A DNA stretch of 40,144 bases from Sulfurovum sp. (GTDB lineage: Bacteria > Campylobacterota > Campylobacteria > Campylobacterales > Sulfurovaceae), in assembly GCA_023955225.1 (NCBI GenBank), contig JAGSGJ010000019.1, forward strand, positions 1 through 40,144, read 5' to 3'. The translations under genes and the position numbers were made by a program. Each line of letters begins with the position of its first letter. Positions within the stretch are counted from its first letter, which is position 1. The notes beneath the pieces were generated by a model. That model did no database searches. It saw nothing but the letters and a program-made list of their open reading frames with translations, and was not told the DNA's origin. Positions 7,806 through 16,149 of the stretch are shown here, piece by piece.

Positions 7806-9440
7806 ATGGAAATGATACAAGTAGCAAAGAAGATGGAAAAAGAGGCAATGAAAAGTAGCGGAATTGATTTTATGAGGCTTGGGTTTGCACTCTTTTTTAT
7901 GGTTGCGGTTTTAACCTACAGCTTCTTAAGCACAGGATCAATACCCAATAATGTATTTTTGGCTATTGCAGCACTATTTGGTGCTTATATGGCTATGAAC
8001 ATTGGTGCAAATGATGTTGCAAACAATGTAGGTCCGGCAGTTGGCTCAAAAGCACTTACAATGGGAGGTGCTATTGTTATCGCGGCTATCTTTGAAGCTG
8101 GTGGTGCATTTATTGCGGGTGGAGATGTTGTTAAAACGATTAAAAAAGGTATTATCAATATAGATGCCTTTGGTGGTAACGTTGATCCGTTTATCTGGGC
8201 CATGATGGCAGCACTCTTGGCAGCTGCACTATGGCTAAATTTTGCAACGATGATGAAAGCGCCTGTTTCAACCACACACTCAATCGTTGGTGGCGTTATG
8301 GGGGCAGGTATTGCTTCAGCAGGATTTAGTATTGTAGCATGGGGTACAATGGGGAAAATAGCTGCTTCATGGGTTATCTCCCCTGTGTTAGGTGGAGTTA
8401 TTGCAGCTGCATTTTTATTTGCTATTAAAAAGTCGATGGTCTATCAAGAAGATAAAATAACAGCAGCTAAGAAATGGGTACCTATTTTCGTAGCGATTAT
8501 GTCTTGGGCATTTGTTACGTATTTAACGCTCAAAGGTCTCAAAAAGATCTGGCCTTCGATCGTCGATGTTTTAGTGTTTCTCCCAGATGCTAAAAAACCT
8601 TCTTTCCTTATAGCAGCAATTTTTGGACTTATCATTGCTGGGATTGTCTATATTATAGTGAAGAAAACAGTTGCCAAGAGAGCAACTGATCTTGAAAATA
8701 CAAGAGCTGCTATTAACCTCTTATTTACGGTGCCACTCATTTTTGCAGCAGCTCTGTTAAGTTTTGCTCATGGTGCGAACGATGTTGCGAATGCCATCGG
8801 ACCATTGGCTGCGATCAATGATGCAGTTATGACTGGCGGAATTTCTGCAAAAGCAGGTATTCCATTGTGGGTTATGGCTGTCGGGGCAATTGGTATTGCA
8901 CTTGGTCTTGCTCTTTATGGACCAAAGTTGATTAGAACAGTCGGTAGCGAGATCACAGAATTAGACCAAATGAGAGCCTTCTCTGTGGCAATGGCAGCTG
9001 CTATTACAGTTATTATCGCTTCTCAATTGGGCCTTCCTGTATCTTCAACCCATATTGCAGTGGGTGGTATTTTTGGTGTTGGTTTCTTAAGAGAATATCT
9101 TGCTTTAACAGGACAAGAAGTAGTCATCGAAAAAGAACAGACAAATATTGAAGATGAGAAAAAATTGTTAAAAGCATATACCAATGAACTTAAAACATTA
9201 GAAGACAAAACAGATAAAACAAAAGCAGATTATGAAAGAGTTGTTGAACTTTATAAAGCTATTGATGAAGAAGAAGAGAAGATAAAAGCATCTAAGAAAC
9301 ATATTAAAAGTGTCGAAAAAGTCAAATATGTAAAAAGAGATGCGGTTAAAAAAATTATCGCTGCTTGGGTTATCACTGTTCCAGCAGCAGCTGTAATTTC
9401 AGCAGCAATATTCTTTATGATCAGAGGGATCGTGCTTTAA
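7806..9440 (+). CDS. pit: PiT-family inorganic phosphate transporter
   Basis: A 544-residue inner-membrane phosphate permease of the PiT/Pho4 family, which imports phosphate using a cation gradient. Both inverted family signatures are present: GANDVANNVGPAVGS (residues about 67-81) and GANDVANAIGP (from about 323). Many hydrophobic spans are visible. Unusually, a hydrophilic, Glu/Lys-rich segment of about 75 residues (about 440-515), probably a coiled coil, is inserted before the last membrane span. The ATG has an AAGGA site (ataaggatagcgtaaatg). The stop overlaps the next start (TAATG), so the two transporters are coupled. Confidence 0.93.
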   Translation: MEMIQVAKKMEKEAMKSSGIDFMRLGFALFFMVAVLTYSFLSTGSIPNNVFLAIAALFGAYMAMNIGANDVANNVGPAVGSKALTMGGAIVIAAIFEAGGAFIAGGDVVKTIKKGIINIDAFGGNVDPFIWAMMAALLAAALWLNFATMMKAPVSTTHSIVGGVMGAGIASAGFSIVAWGTMGKIAASWVISPVLGGVIAAAFLFAIKKSMVYQEDKITAAKKWVPIFVAIMSWAFVTYLTLKGLKKIWPSIVDVLVFLPDAKKPSFLIAAIFGLIIAGIVYIIVKKTVAKRATDLENTRAAINLLFTVPLIFAAALLSFAHGANDVANAIGPLAAINDAVMTGGISAKAGIPLWVMAVGAIGIALGLALYGPKLIRTVGSEITELDQMRAFSVAMAAAITVIIASQLGLPVSSTHIAVGGIFGVGFLREYLALTGQEVVIEKEQTNIEDEKKLLKAYTNELKTLEDKTDKTKADYERVVELYKAIDEEEEKIKASKKHIKSVEKVKYVKRDAVKKIIAAWVITVPAAAVISAAIFFMIRGIVL

Positions 9441-11257
9441 TGTTAAAGAAAATATTATTACCTACAATTTTAGGAATTTTGTCCTATGGATTTTGGATAA
9501 GTCCAGATTTTAAAGTAATATCGGCTGGTGTTTCTATCTTTTTATTTGGTATGTTGTCTCTTGAACAAGGTTTTAAAGCCTTTTCTGGAGGCACGCTAGA
9601 AAAGATACTACAAAACTCAACCGATAAACTCTATAAAAGTGTCGGTTTTGGTATTCTTACGACTACAATCATGCAATCGAGTTCATTGGTCTCCGTACTT
9701 ACCATCTCATTTTTAGGTGCAGGACTCATCGGTCTTGCACAAGGTATAGGGATTGTTTTTGGTGCCAATATCGGAACGACAACAGGTGCATGGCTTGTTG
9801 CCGGGCTAGGACTGAAAGTAAAAATTTCTGCTTACGCTATGCCTATGCTTGTATTTGGTGTGATACTCATCTTTCAAAAATCAAAATCACTCAAAGGACT
9901 TGGATATGTACTTGCAGGATTAGGATTTTTATTTTTAGGTATTCACTACATGAAAGATGGATTTGAAGCATTTAAAGACACGATTGATCTGGCAAGTTAT
10001 GCAGTCACAGGCTATAAGGGCCTCTTTATCTTTACAGGAATTGGTGTATTTGCTACAGTTATTATGCAATCCTCACATGCTACGCTTGTTTTGATCATTA
10101 CTGCTCTTGCAGCAGGACAGATTAGTTATGAAAATGCCCTGGCCTTGGCCATTGGTGCAAATATTGGTACAACGATTACGGCCATTCTTGGTGCAATGAG
10201 TTCAAATATCGTTGGAAAACAGCTGGCCGGTGCACACTTGATATTTAATGGTGTAACTGGACTTATAGCCATTGTATTTATCCATCAACTGATGTATTCA
10301 GTGGATTCGATCAGTGCTTATATTGGTATTGCCAATGATGACTATACTCTGAAACTTGCTGTTTTTCATACGATATTTAATGTTATCGGTGTACTGGTAA
10401 TGGTACCTTTTATAAATAAACTTGTGACTTTTCTTGAGTCTGTACTTAACGAAGAGACATCAAAATCGGATTTAGGTTTTGATCATGCTAAATATCTTAA
10501 TGATTCAGTACTAGAGCTTCCATCTACTTCTATGGCGGCGATCATTAGAGAGACAAAGCATCTCTATGAAAATGCTTTTGAGATCATCACTCATGGGTTG
10601 AATTTAAAACGAAGCAATATCGTATCTTCTATCCCTTTAGAGGTAGTGGTTAAGGATGTATATAGCACAAGTCCTATCAATATAGATGATTTTTATAATC
10701 ATAAAATAAAAGGTATCTATGGTGAAATTATAGACTTCTCTACACGGGCCCAAGCAGATATGTCTCCAAAAGACATTGAAGTACTGTATAAACTTAAACT
10801 TGCAAATAGAGATCTGGTAGAAGCAGTGAAAGATACGAAACATTTGCAAAAGAACTTGATCAAGTATGCAAACAGTACCAATACACATATCAAAGAGCAA
10901 TACGATCTTATTAGAAGAGATTTGGCTGAGCTTTTAAGAAATATCAACATTGTTTCAACAACAGAAGAAGAAGATGTCACTTTAGTCTTACTTTCAAAAG
11001 CTAAAGTACATACAGAGAAATACGATGTTCTTGCCAATGGAACACTAGATAAGCTGATAAGAAATGGGTTAATTACAAATGAAATGGCAACATCACTTAT
11101 GAATGATAGTGCTTATGCCTATGACATAAGTAAAAACCTTATAGCAATGACTGAAGTCACATTTACTGACAGAAGTAGTAGTGTTGTAAGCTTAAATGAA
11201 GAGATGGCAATGAACGACGATGATATTAAAGAAATTTTAGAAAAAAAGGATGATTAA
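9440..11257 (+). CDS. Na/Pi cotransporter family protein with C-terminal PhoU-like domain
   Basis: A 605-residue membrane protein of the NptA/YjbB type. It has two inverted repeats carrying the substrate motifs: MQSSSLVSVLT in the first half and MQSSHATLVLI in the second (the third Ser is replaced by His). The glycine-rich GANIGTTTGAW and GANIGTTITAI segments are conserved. After about residue 355 the protein is soluble, helical and PhoU-like. Family members carry sodium-coupled phosphate transport, and bacterial YjbB can export phosphate; direction here is unknown. The start is ATG 9440, overlapping the pit stop; the longer frame from 9365 lies inside pit and is rejected. Confidence 0.88.
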   Translation: MLKKILLPTILGILSYGFWISPDFKVISAGVSIFLFGMLSLEQGFKAFSGGTLEKILQNSTDKLYKSVGFGILTTTIMQSSSLVSVLTISFLGAGLIGLAQGIGIVFGANIGTTTGAWLVAGLGLKVKISAYAMPMLVFGVILIFQKSKSLKGLGYVLAGLGFLFLGIHYMKDGFEAFKDTIDLASYAVTGYKGLFIFTGIGVFATVIMQSSHATLVLIITALAAGQISYENALALAIGANIGTTITAILGAMSSNIVGKQLAGAHLIFNGVTGLIAIVFIHQLMYSVDSISAYIGIANDDYTLKLAVFHTIFNVIGVLVMVPFINKLVTFLESVLNEETSKSDLGFDHAKYLNDSVLELPSTSMAAIIRETKHLYENAFEIITHGLNLKRSNIVSSIPLEVVVKDVYSTSPINIDDFYNHKIKGIYGEIIDFSTRAQADMSPKDIEVLYKLKLANRDLVEAVKDTKHLQKNLIKYANSTNTHIKEQYDLIRRDLAELLRNINIVSTTEEEDVTLVLLSKAKVHTEKYDVLANGTLDKLIRNGLITNEMATSLMNDSAYAYDISKNLIAMTEVTFTDRSSSVVSLNEEMAMNDDDIKEILEKKDD

Positions 11258-11508
11258 TGGGTATTAAAAAATTTATTAAGCACGTTAAACACACGCTGGG
11301 ATTAAATGATTATGAGATAGAGGGTAAAAAGAAATCACTTAAAGATCTTTTGAAGAAGCTAAATAGCAGAAAAAAAAGCATTAATAAGTCACTAGAAACC
11401 ACTTTAAAGAAAAAAGAAAAAAAAGAGTTAGAAGAAGAACTTGAAATTGTTTCTTGTCAAATAAAAAAAGGAAAAAAGATTCTACATGATCTTTATTCTA
11501 AAAAATAG
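11257..11508 (+). CDS. Small basic coiled-coil protein in the phosphate/polyphosphate locus
   Basis: An 83-residue protein with no family I recognise. It is very Lys/Glu-rich and almost wholly helical in character, with a likely coiled coil from about residue 23 to 80 and a single Cys (CQIKKGKK). Its ATG overlaps the stop of the Na/Pi cotransporter gene (TTAATGG), so it is translated as part of that operon, and the first PPK2 gene follows 41 bases later. A role in organising polyphosphate or partnering the transporter or kinase is only a guess from position and charge. Confidence 0.75.
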   Translation: MGIKKFIKHVKHTLGLNDYEIEGKKKSLKDLLKKLNSRKKSINKSLETTLKKKEKKELEEELEIVSCQIKKGKKILHDLYSKK

Positions 11509-11549
11509 TACGATAAAACAAAAGATAGTAAAATTTAAAAGGTGTAAAA

Positions 11550-12440
11550 ATGATAGGGAATAATATAGTAGAAATAGATGGTAACGAAATCTCTTTAGAT
11601 GAATTGATCAACACATATAAAGAGGCAAAAGCAGAAAAAAGTTCTGAGAATAAAGCAGAACAAAAAAGAAAGAATGAGCAGGTACTAAAACCTTATCAGG
11701 CTGAGCTTATCAAACTTCAACGACATATTGAAGAGACAAATCAAAAGATGATCATACTTTTTGAAGGTCGTGATGCGGCAGGTAAAGGTGGAACTATTAG
11801 AAGAGTTACACGGTATATGAATGAAAAACATTATCGTATTGTAGCATTAGGAAAACCGACAGAAGAACAAAAGACACAGTGGTTTTACCAAAAGTATATT
11901 TCACATTTTCCAAGAGGTGGAGAGATCGTCCTCTTCGATAGAAGTTGGTACAACAGAGCCATGGTAGAATCTGTTTTTGGTTTCTGTACTCAAAAAGAAT
12001 ATGATGATTTTATGAAAGGCGTCAAAGGTTTTGAAAAAGATCTTACACGTCAGGGAATTATTCTCGTTAAACTTTATTTTTCTGTTACCAAAGATGAACA
12101 GGCTAGAAGATTTGAGAGACGAAAGACAGATCCGCTTAGACAATGGAAACTCAGTGAAATTGATGTACAGGCCCAAGACAGATGGGATGACTTTACGAAG
12201 ACAAAATATAATATGATCAAACAGACCCACTCTCATAATGCACCATGGACTGTTATACGATCAAATGATAAGCAACAGGCAAGATTAGAAGCACTCAAAG
12301 TCATCTTGAACTCGATCAATTATGAAGACAGAGATAAGAGCCTTGACTATTCACTTAATCCTGATATCGTCATCTCTGGTGCCAGAGAGATAGAGATCAT
12401 GGAAGCACAACGAACAAGCGGTGGGAAATTTATAGGTTAA
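11550..12440 (+). CDS. ppk2: Polyphosphate kinase 2 family protein (first copy)
   Basis: PPK2 enzymes transfer phosphate between polyphosphate and nucleotides, often making ATP or GTP from polyphosphate. The 296-residue length fits single-domain PPK2. Visible motifs are Walker A FEGRDAAGKGGT, Walker B LFDRSWYNRAMVE with its catalytic Asp, and the Arg-rich lid SVTKDEQARRFERR followed by DPLRQWKLSEID. An N-terminal extension of about 50 residues is charged and helical. An AAAAGG ribosome site precedes the ATG. It lies downstream of two phosphate transporters and 20 bases before a second PPK2, so storage or recovery of phosphate is the likely theme. Confidence 0.93.
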   Translation: MIGNNIVEIDGNEISLDELINTYKEAKAEKSSENKAEQKRKNEQVLKPYQAELIKLQRHIEETNQKMIILFEGRDAAGKGGTIRRVTRYMNEKHYRIVALGKPTEEQKTQWFYQKYISHFPRGGEIVLFDRSWYNRAMVESVFGFCTQKEYDDFMKGVKGFEKDLTRQGIILVKLYFSVTKDEQARRFERRKTDPLRQWKLSEIDVQAQDRWDDFTKTKYNMIKQTHSHNAPWTVIRSNDKQQARLEALKVILNSINYEDRDKSLDYSLNPDIVISGAREIEIMEAQRTSGGKFIG

Positions 12441-12460
12441 TCCGATTATAAAGGAACAAT

Positions 12461-13300
12461 ATGAAAAAGACACTAGAGAATAAAAAGACAACAGAGAACA
12501 AAGAAAAAGTTCAAATTTGGGTCAAGAAAGAAACCTTAGCCTATGATAAAGAATTAAAGAGACTTCAAGTTGAACTTCTTAAATTTCAAAATCATGTGAA
12601 AGATAAAGGTCTTAAGATCTTAATGATTTTTGAGGGTAGAGATGCTGCGGGGAAAGGTGGTACTATAAAAAGAATTACCGAACATCTAAATCCAAGAGGT
12701 GCAAGAGTAGTTGCCCTTGAAAAACCTAATAATAAAGAAACCACTCAATGGTACTTTCAACGATACGCTAAGCACCTTCCAAGTGCTGGTGAGATCGTTC
12801 TTTTTGATAGAAGTTGGTATAACAGGTCAATGGTTGAACCTGTTATGGGTTTTTGTACAGAGAGACAACATCATAAGTTCTTAAAAGATGCGCCAGAGTT
12901 TGAACAGATGATCGTAGATGAAGATATTCAAATGTTTAAATTTTATTTTTCTGTATCTAAAGATGAACAGGCAAGAAGATTTAAAGCCAGAGAAACTGAT
13001 CCTTTAAAACAATATAAACTCTCGCCTGTAGATAAAGAGTCTCAAAGATTGTGGAATGAATACTCACTTGCGAAATTCATGATGCTGAGTGCTACACATA
13101 CAAAAACAGCGCCTTGGACCATTGTTAAAAGTGATAATAAGAGAAAGGCAAGAATAAACTGTATAAAACATATTTTGAGTTTTGTTGATTATCCAGATAA
13201 GATCAGTGATAAAAAGATAAAAGTGGATTGCGAGATTGTTGTGTATGGAAGAGATGAAGCGATATCTATGGAAAAAAGATTTAAGTCCTCGCTCAAATAA
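12461..13300 (+). CDS. ppk2: Polyphosphate kinase 2 family protein (second copy)
   Basis: A 279-residue paralogue of the preceding gene, with the same order of motifs: FEGRDAAGKGGT (Walker A), LFDRSWYNRSMVEP (Walker B) and SVSKDEQARRFKAR plus DPLKQYKLSPVD (lid). Sequence between motifs has diverged well beyond a recent duplication; the N-terminal extension is shorter. The two kinases may have different nucleotide preferences or form a mixed complex. An AAGGA site lies 7 bases upstream of the ATG. A hairpin at 13321-13346 ends the operon. Confidence 0.93.
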   Translation: MKKTLENKKTTENKEKVQIWVKKETLAYDKELKRLQVELLKFQNHVKDKGLKILMIFEGRDAAGKGGTIKRITEHLNPRGARVVALEKPNNKETTQWYFQRYAKHLPSAGEIVLFDRSWYNRSMVEPVMGFCTERQHHKFLKDAPEFEQMIVDEDIQMFKFYFSVSKDEQARRFKARETDPLKQYKLSPVDKESQRLWNEYSLAKFMMLSATHTKTAPWTIVKSDNKRKARINCIKHILSFVDYPDKISDKKIKVDCEIVVYGRDEAISMEKRFKSSLK

Positions 13301-13320
13301 TTTTTATACACTTAAATATG

Positions 13321-13346
13321 AAGAGATTCCCATAGTTGAATCTCTT
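13321..13346 (+). terminator. Hairpin after the phosphate/polyphosphate operon
   Basis: AAGAGATTC (13321-13329) and GAATCTCTT (13338-13346) form a 9-base perfect stem with an 8-base loop. It lies 20 bases after the second ppk2 stop and before the convergent antiporter gene. The T tract is short, so termination may be modest or bidirectional. Confidence 0.6.
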
Positions 13347-13401
13347 TACTCTAACCATCAAGTATTCCTTTTAATCACTTCCCTGCATATGTGTATGAAG
13401 G

Positions 13402-14601
13402 TTACCCCTTCTCATATTTAAAAAGCCATTTGAGTAAAAATGGTGGTGCGATGGTAGTAACAATGATGACAAAGATCAATACGGCATAGATTTCATTATC
13501 GAGTATGCCGTTTATACGCCCTACCTCTGCAAAAATGAGCCCTACTTCTCCACGTGGAATCATTGCAATACCTATCAATGCTTTTTTTAATGCACTCGTT
13601 TTCCTAAGGAATAAAACGCCTATATATTTTCCAATCACTGCAATAAACAGAAATGTAAGTGCTAAAGACCAAAAGTTGGTCGAAGTAAAATCTATGACCT
13701 TTAAATTCATTGATAATCCAACCATCACAAAAAATATAGGCGTGAACATTTGTGCTATAGGGGTTATGGAACTTTTTACTTTTTCTAAAAATATTTTATC
13801 ATGTTGCAACCCCATACCAAAAGGAAGTATGAAACGTCTTGAAAGTGCAATACCCGCAGCAAATGAACCTAAGATTTCAGGTGCACCAAAAAGATGTGAA
13901 AGATAAGCAAAAAGTGCGATGAGAGAAATAATAATCGTTGGGATAAAACCAGGTACCTTTTTATGTTCATCAAATTTTCTCATAAAAACAGAGGCAAAAT
14001 TGGCAAAAGCAGGAGCAATCAGGAGAAAGAGTAAAATGAATACCGTGGTGTTCAAGGTATTGATTATACTTAACTTTTGCGTGACGGCATAGTCATAGAT
14101 AAACACAAGAAGTATTACACCTAAAATATCATCGATCACTGCTGCACCAATGACGATCTGTGCTACATTTGTATGTTCTTTTTGAAGATCTTTTAACACA
14201 CGCATAGTTATACCTATACTCGTTGCAGTCAGAGTACCCCCAATGAAAAAAGAAACAACAAGAGTAAGATCAAATAGATAATAGGAAACAAGAGCAGAAA
14301 CAATAAAAGGAAATGCGGCACCAAATAATGCAACAATAATAGCCTTTCCCCCTGCATCTTTAAGACGCTGCATATCAGTATCTAACCCTATTTCAAAGAG
14401 TAAAAGAAGAATACCGATCTCTGCAAGTACTTTAAGTACATCATTTACTTCGATAATTCCAAATCCTGAGACACCAAGAAGTATACCTGCACTCAACTCA
14501 CCCAATACAGAAGGGATTCCTAGACGAGCAAACAACTCTCCCAAGATCCTGGCGGTCACTAAAATTAAAAAAAGAATCAGAAAGAAATTATGTACATCCA
14601 T
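13402..14601 (-). CDS. CPA2-type cation:proton antiporter (Kef/NhaP-like)
   Basis: A 399-residue membrane protein with about 12 hydrophobic spans and the family pattern of Na+/H+ or K+/H+ exchangers. LARLGIPSVLGELSAGILLG at the N-terminus is the typical first-helix motif, GTLTATSIGIT and IGAAVIDDILGVILLV carry the polar and acidic residues of the transport core (the DD pair), and GLIFAEVGRINGIL is the late signature. There is no C-terminal TrkA-N domain, so it is the short form. The ion is not determinable. The ATG lies 5 bases beyond a TACAAT box (minus strand of 14607-14612) without a ribosome site, so the mRNA may be almost leaderless. Confidence 0.88.
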   Translation of the reverse strand: MDVHNFFLILFLILVTARILGELFARLGIPSVLGELSAGILLGVSGFGIIEVNDVLKVLAEIGILLLLFEIGLDTDMQRLKDAGGKAIIVALFGAAFPFIVSALVSYYLFDLTLVVSFFIGGTLTATSIGITMRVLKDLQKEHTNVAQIVIGAAVIDDILGVILLVFIYDYAVTQKLSIINTLNTTVFILLFLLIAPAFANFASVFMRKFDEHKKVPGFIPTIIISLIALFAYLSHLFGAPEILGSFAAGIALSRRFILPFGMGLQHDKIFLEKVKSSITPIAQMFTPIFFVMVGLSMNLKVIDFTSTNFWSLALTFLFIAVIGKYIGVLFLRKTSALKKALIGIAMIPRGEVGLIFAEVGRINGILDNEIYAVLIFVIIVTTIAPPFLLKWLFKYEKG

Positions 14602-14668
14602 ATTTTATTGTACAGAAAATCATATAACATCCAACACAGTATAAATTCTTCTTTTAAAATATCCTATA

Positions 14669-16015
14669 CTATAGACTATCAGGTATCACACTTACAATCT
14701 TTTTATCACCAACTATAGTAGCGAGTTCAGTACTTTCTACTATCTCTTGTTCTATAAGCTTCAATGCCAAGGCCTCTATCTTCTCCCAATGCTCATCAAC
14801 CAATTTTTCTGTATGCTGTTTTGCGACATGCATCCAGTGCAAAAATCTTTTTTCAATTTGTTGTTCCAGGAAATAGTTATCTAAAGTATTTATAGCATTT
14901 AGATTGATATATCCCAGTTCTTTATCCATTCCAAGGCTTGTAATAGCAGCATAAGTTTGTAGTGAGGCTTGAGAAAGATCATTTGCTGCACCACTGTCCA
15001 TATGTTCATTTCCTTTTTTCTTGACCCTGGATACACGACCACTAAGCAATACACAAACATCATAGAACAACTCTTCTTTGGTGATGTTAGATAGCTGATC
15101 TTCATCATTGTAAGAGACAAAACCGAGCATTTTACTGCGTGGTGCTATGGTAACCTGTTCAATTTTGATATGGGGTAAAAGTAAAACAGAAAGGACAGCA
15201 TGTGCGGCTTCATGATAGGCCGTCATCTTACGTTCCTCTTCAAGATTTTTAACCATCTGTTTTTCTATCTTATGCCCGTACTTGATGATATTGATCTGTT
15301 CTATGAGTATCTCTTCTGTAATCAACTCTTTCTCTTGTTCCACAACGCTTAGTGCAGCCATACGTCCAAGCCTTTCAAGCTCTAATGCACTCATACCTGC
15401 AATATAACGTACAATACGTTCAACATCTATCGTTGGATCATGAGGTTTTTCCATGATCTTTTCTATAAAAAAACGTCTAGCATCTTTATCGAGTTCTAAC
15501 ACTTCGAGTAAATAATCAAGCTTCTGGGATGAAGTAAGAACAGGATCTATGTCCTCGAGGTTCTCAGCTGTAGCAATGGTAAATACCATCTCATTGATAG
15601 ATTCCAGTACTTTAGCGATATCTGAAAATGACACATTGGTAATGGCACCTTGCATAATGCCTTTGATATCTATATCTTCCAAAATCACCACGCATGGTGC
15701 ATTTTTTGAAGCAATTTTATACACATCTTTAATATAGTCAAGTTCAAAAAGATTAGAACCCGATATTTCCATGTAAGAGAGCCCGGCCTCTTTTGCAAAA
15801 GCTTTAGCAAGCATACACTTCCCTACGCTAACAGGACCATATATAAGTAATCCTTTGGGAACAGGCGTATCAAAACGTTCAAGCATTTCTGGATTTTTAA
15901 CGATCTTAATAATCCCTTTTAGACGGTCTTTGATCTGTTTGTGTCCTACAATATCATCAAAACCAATTTTAGCTTTCTTGATTTTCGGTGTATCTTTTGC
16001 TTTTTTTGTTGCCAT
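14669..16015 (-). CDS. Soluble FtsH-like protein: degenerate AAA module with intact M41 zinc-protease site
   Basis: 448 residues aligned by eye with FtsH, but without the two N-terminal membrane spans. The AAA part is altered at every key motif: Walker A is GPVSVGKC (60-67, Thr replaced by Cys), Walker B is VILEDID (110-116, the usual D-E is E-D), and the second-region Arg fingers (RPGRFD in FtsH) are replaced by SSQKLD (162-167). The M41 part is intact: TAYHEAAHAVLS gives HExxH at 268-272, and GAANDLSQA supplies the third zinc ligand Asp346. It is therefore probably a cytoplasmic metalloprotease with weak or no ATPase activity. Sixty-seven bases separate it from the downstream antiporter gene. 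Confidence 0.85.
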   Translation of the reverse strand: MATKKAKDTPKIKKAKIGFDDIVGHKQIKDRLKGIIKIVKNPEMLERFDTPVPKGLLIYGPVSVGKCMLAKAFAKEAGLSYMEISGSNLFELDYIKDVYKIASKNAPCVVILEDIDIKGIMQGAITNVSFSDIAKVLESINEMVFTIATAENLEDIDPVLTSSQKLDYLLEVLELDKDARRFFIEKIMEKPHDPTIDVERIVRYIAGMSALELERLGRMAALSVVEQEKELITEEILIEQINIIKYGHKIEKQMVKNLEEERKMTAYHEAAHAVLSVLLLPHIKIEQVTIAPRSKMLGFVSYNDEDQLSNITKEELFYDVCVLLSGRVSRVKKKGNEHMDSGAANDLSQASLQTYAAITSLGMDKELGYINLNAINTLDNYFLEQQIEKRFLHWMHVAKQHTEKLVDEHWEKIEALALKLIEQEIVESTELATIVGDKKIVSVIPDSL

Positions 16016-16113
16016 TTCTAACCTTTATACACTCTATATAGTCTAATTCTAGCTTTAAAAGCTACAAAGGTCAACTAAGACTACGTCTATTTTGTATATT
16101 CATTAGATTGTAA

Positions 16114-16137
16114 TATACTGTTATGAGTAAATAACAG
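16114..16137 (+). promoter_or_regulatory. -10 box overlapped by an inverted repeat upstream of the permease gene
   Basis: TATACT (16114-16119, preceded by TGTAA) is a -10 candidate. CTGTTAT (16118-16124) and ATAACAG (16131-16137) form a perfect inverted repeat with a 6-base spacer, lying over the expected transcription start, 13 bases before the ATG. It could be an operator or a leader hairpin controlling the permease. Confidence 0.4.
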
Positions 16138-16149
16138 TAAAGAGAAAAG

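Noticed and set aside
9365..9440. Longer start for the Na/Pi cotransporter inside pit
   Set aside because: The extra residues are out of frame with pit and lack homology or a ribosome site; ATG 9440 gives a normal membrane start.
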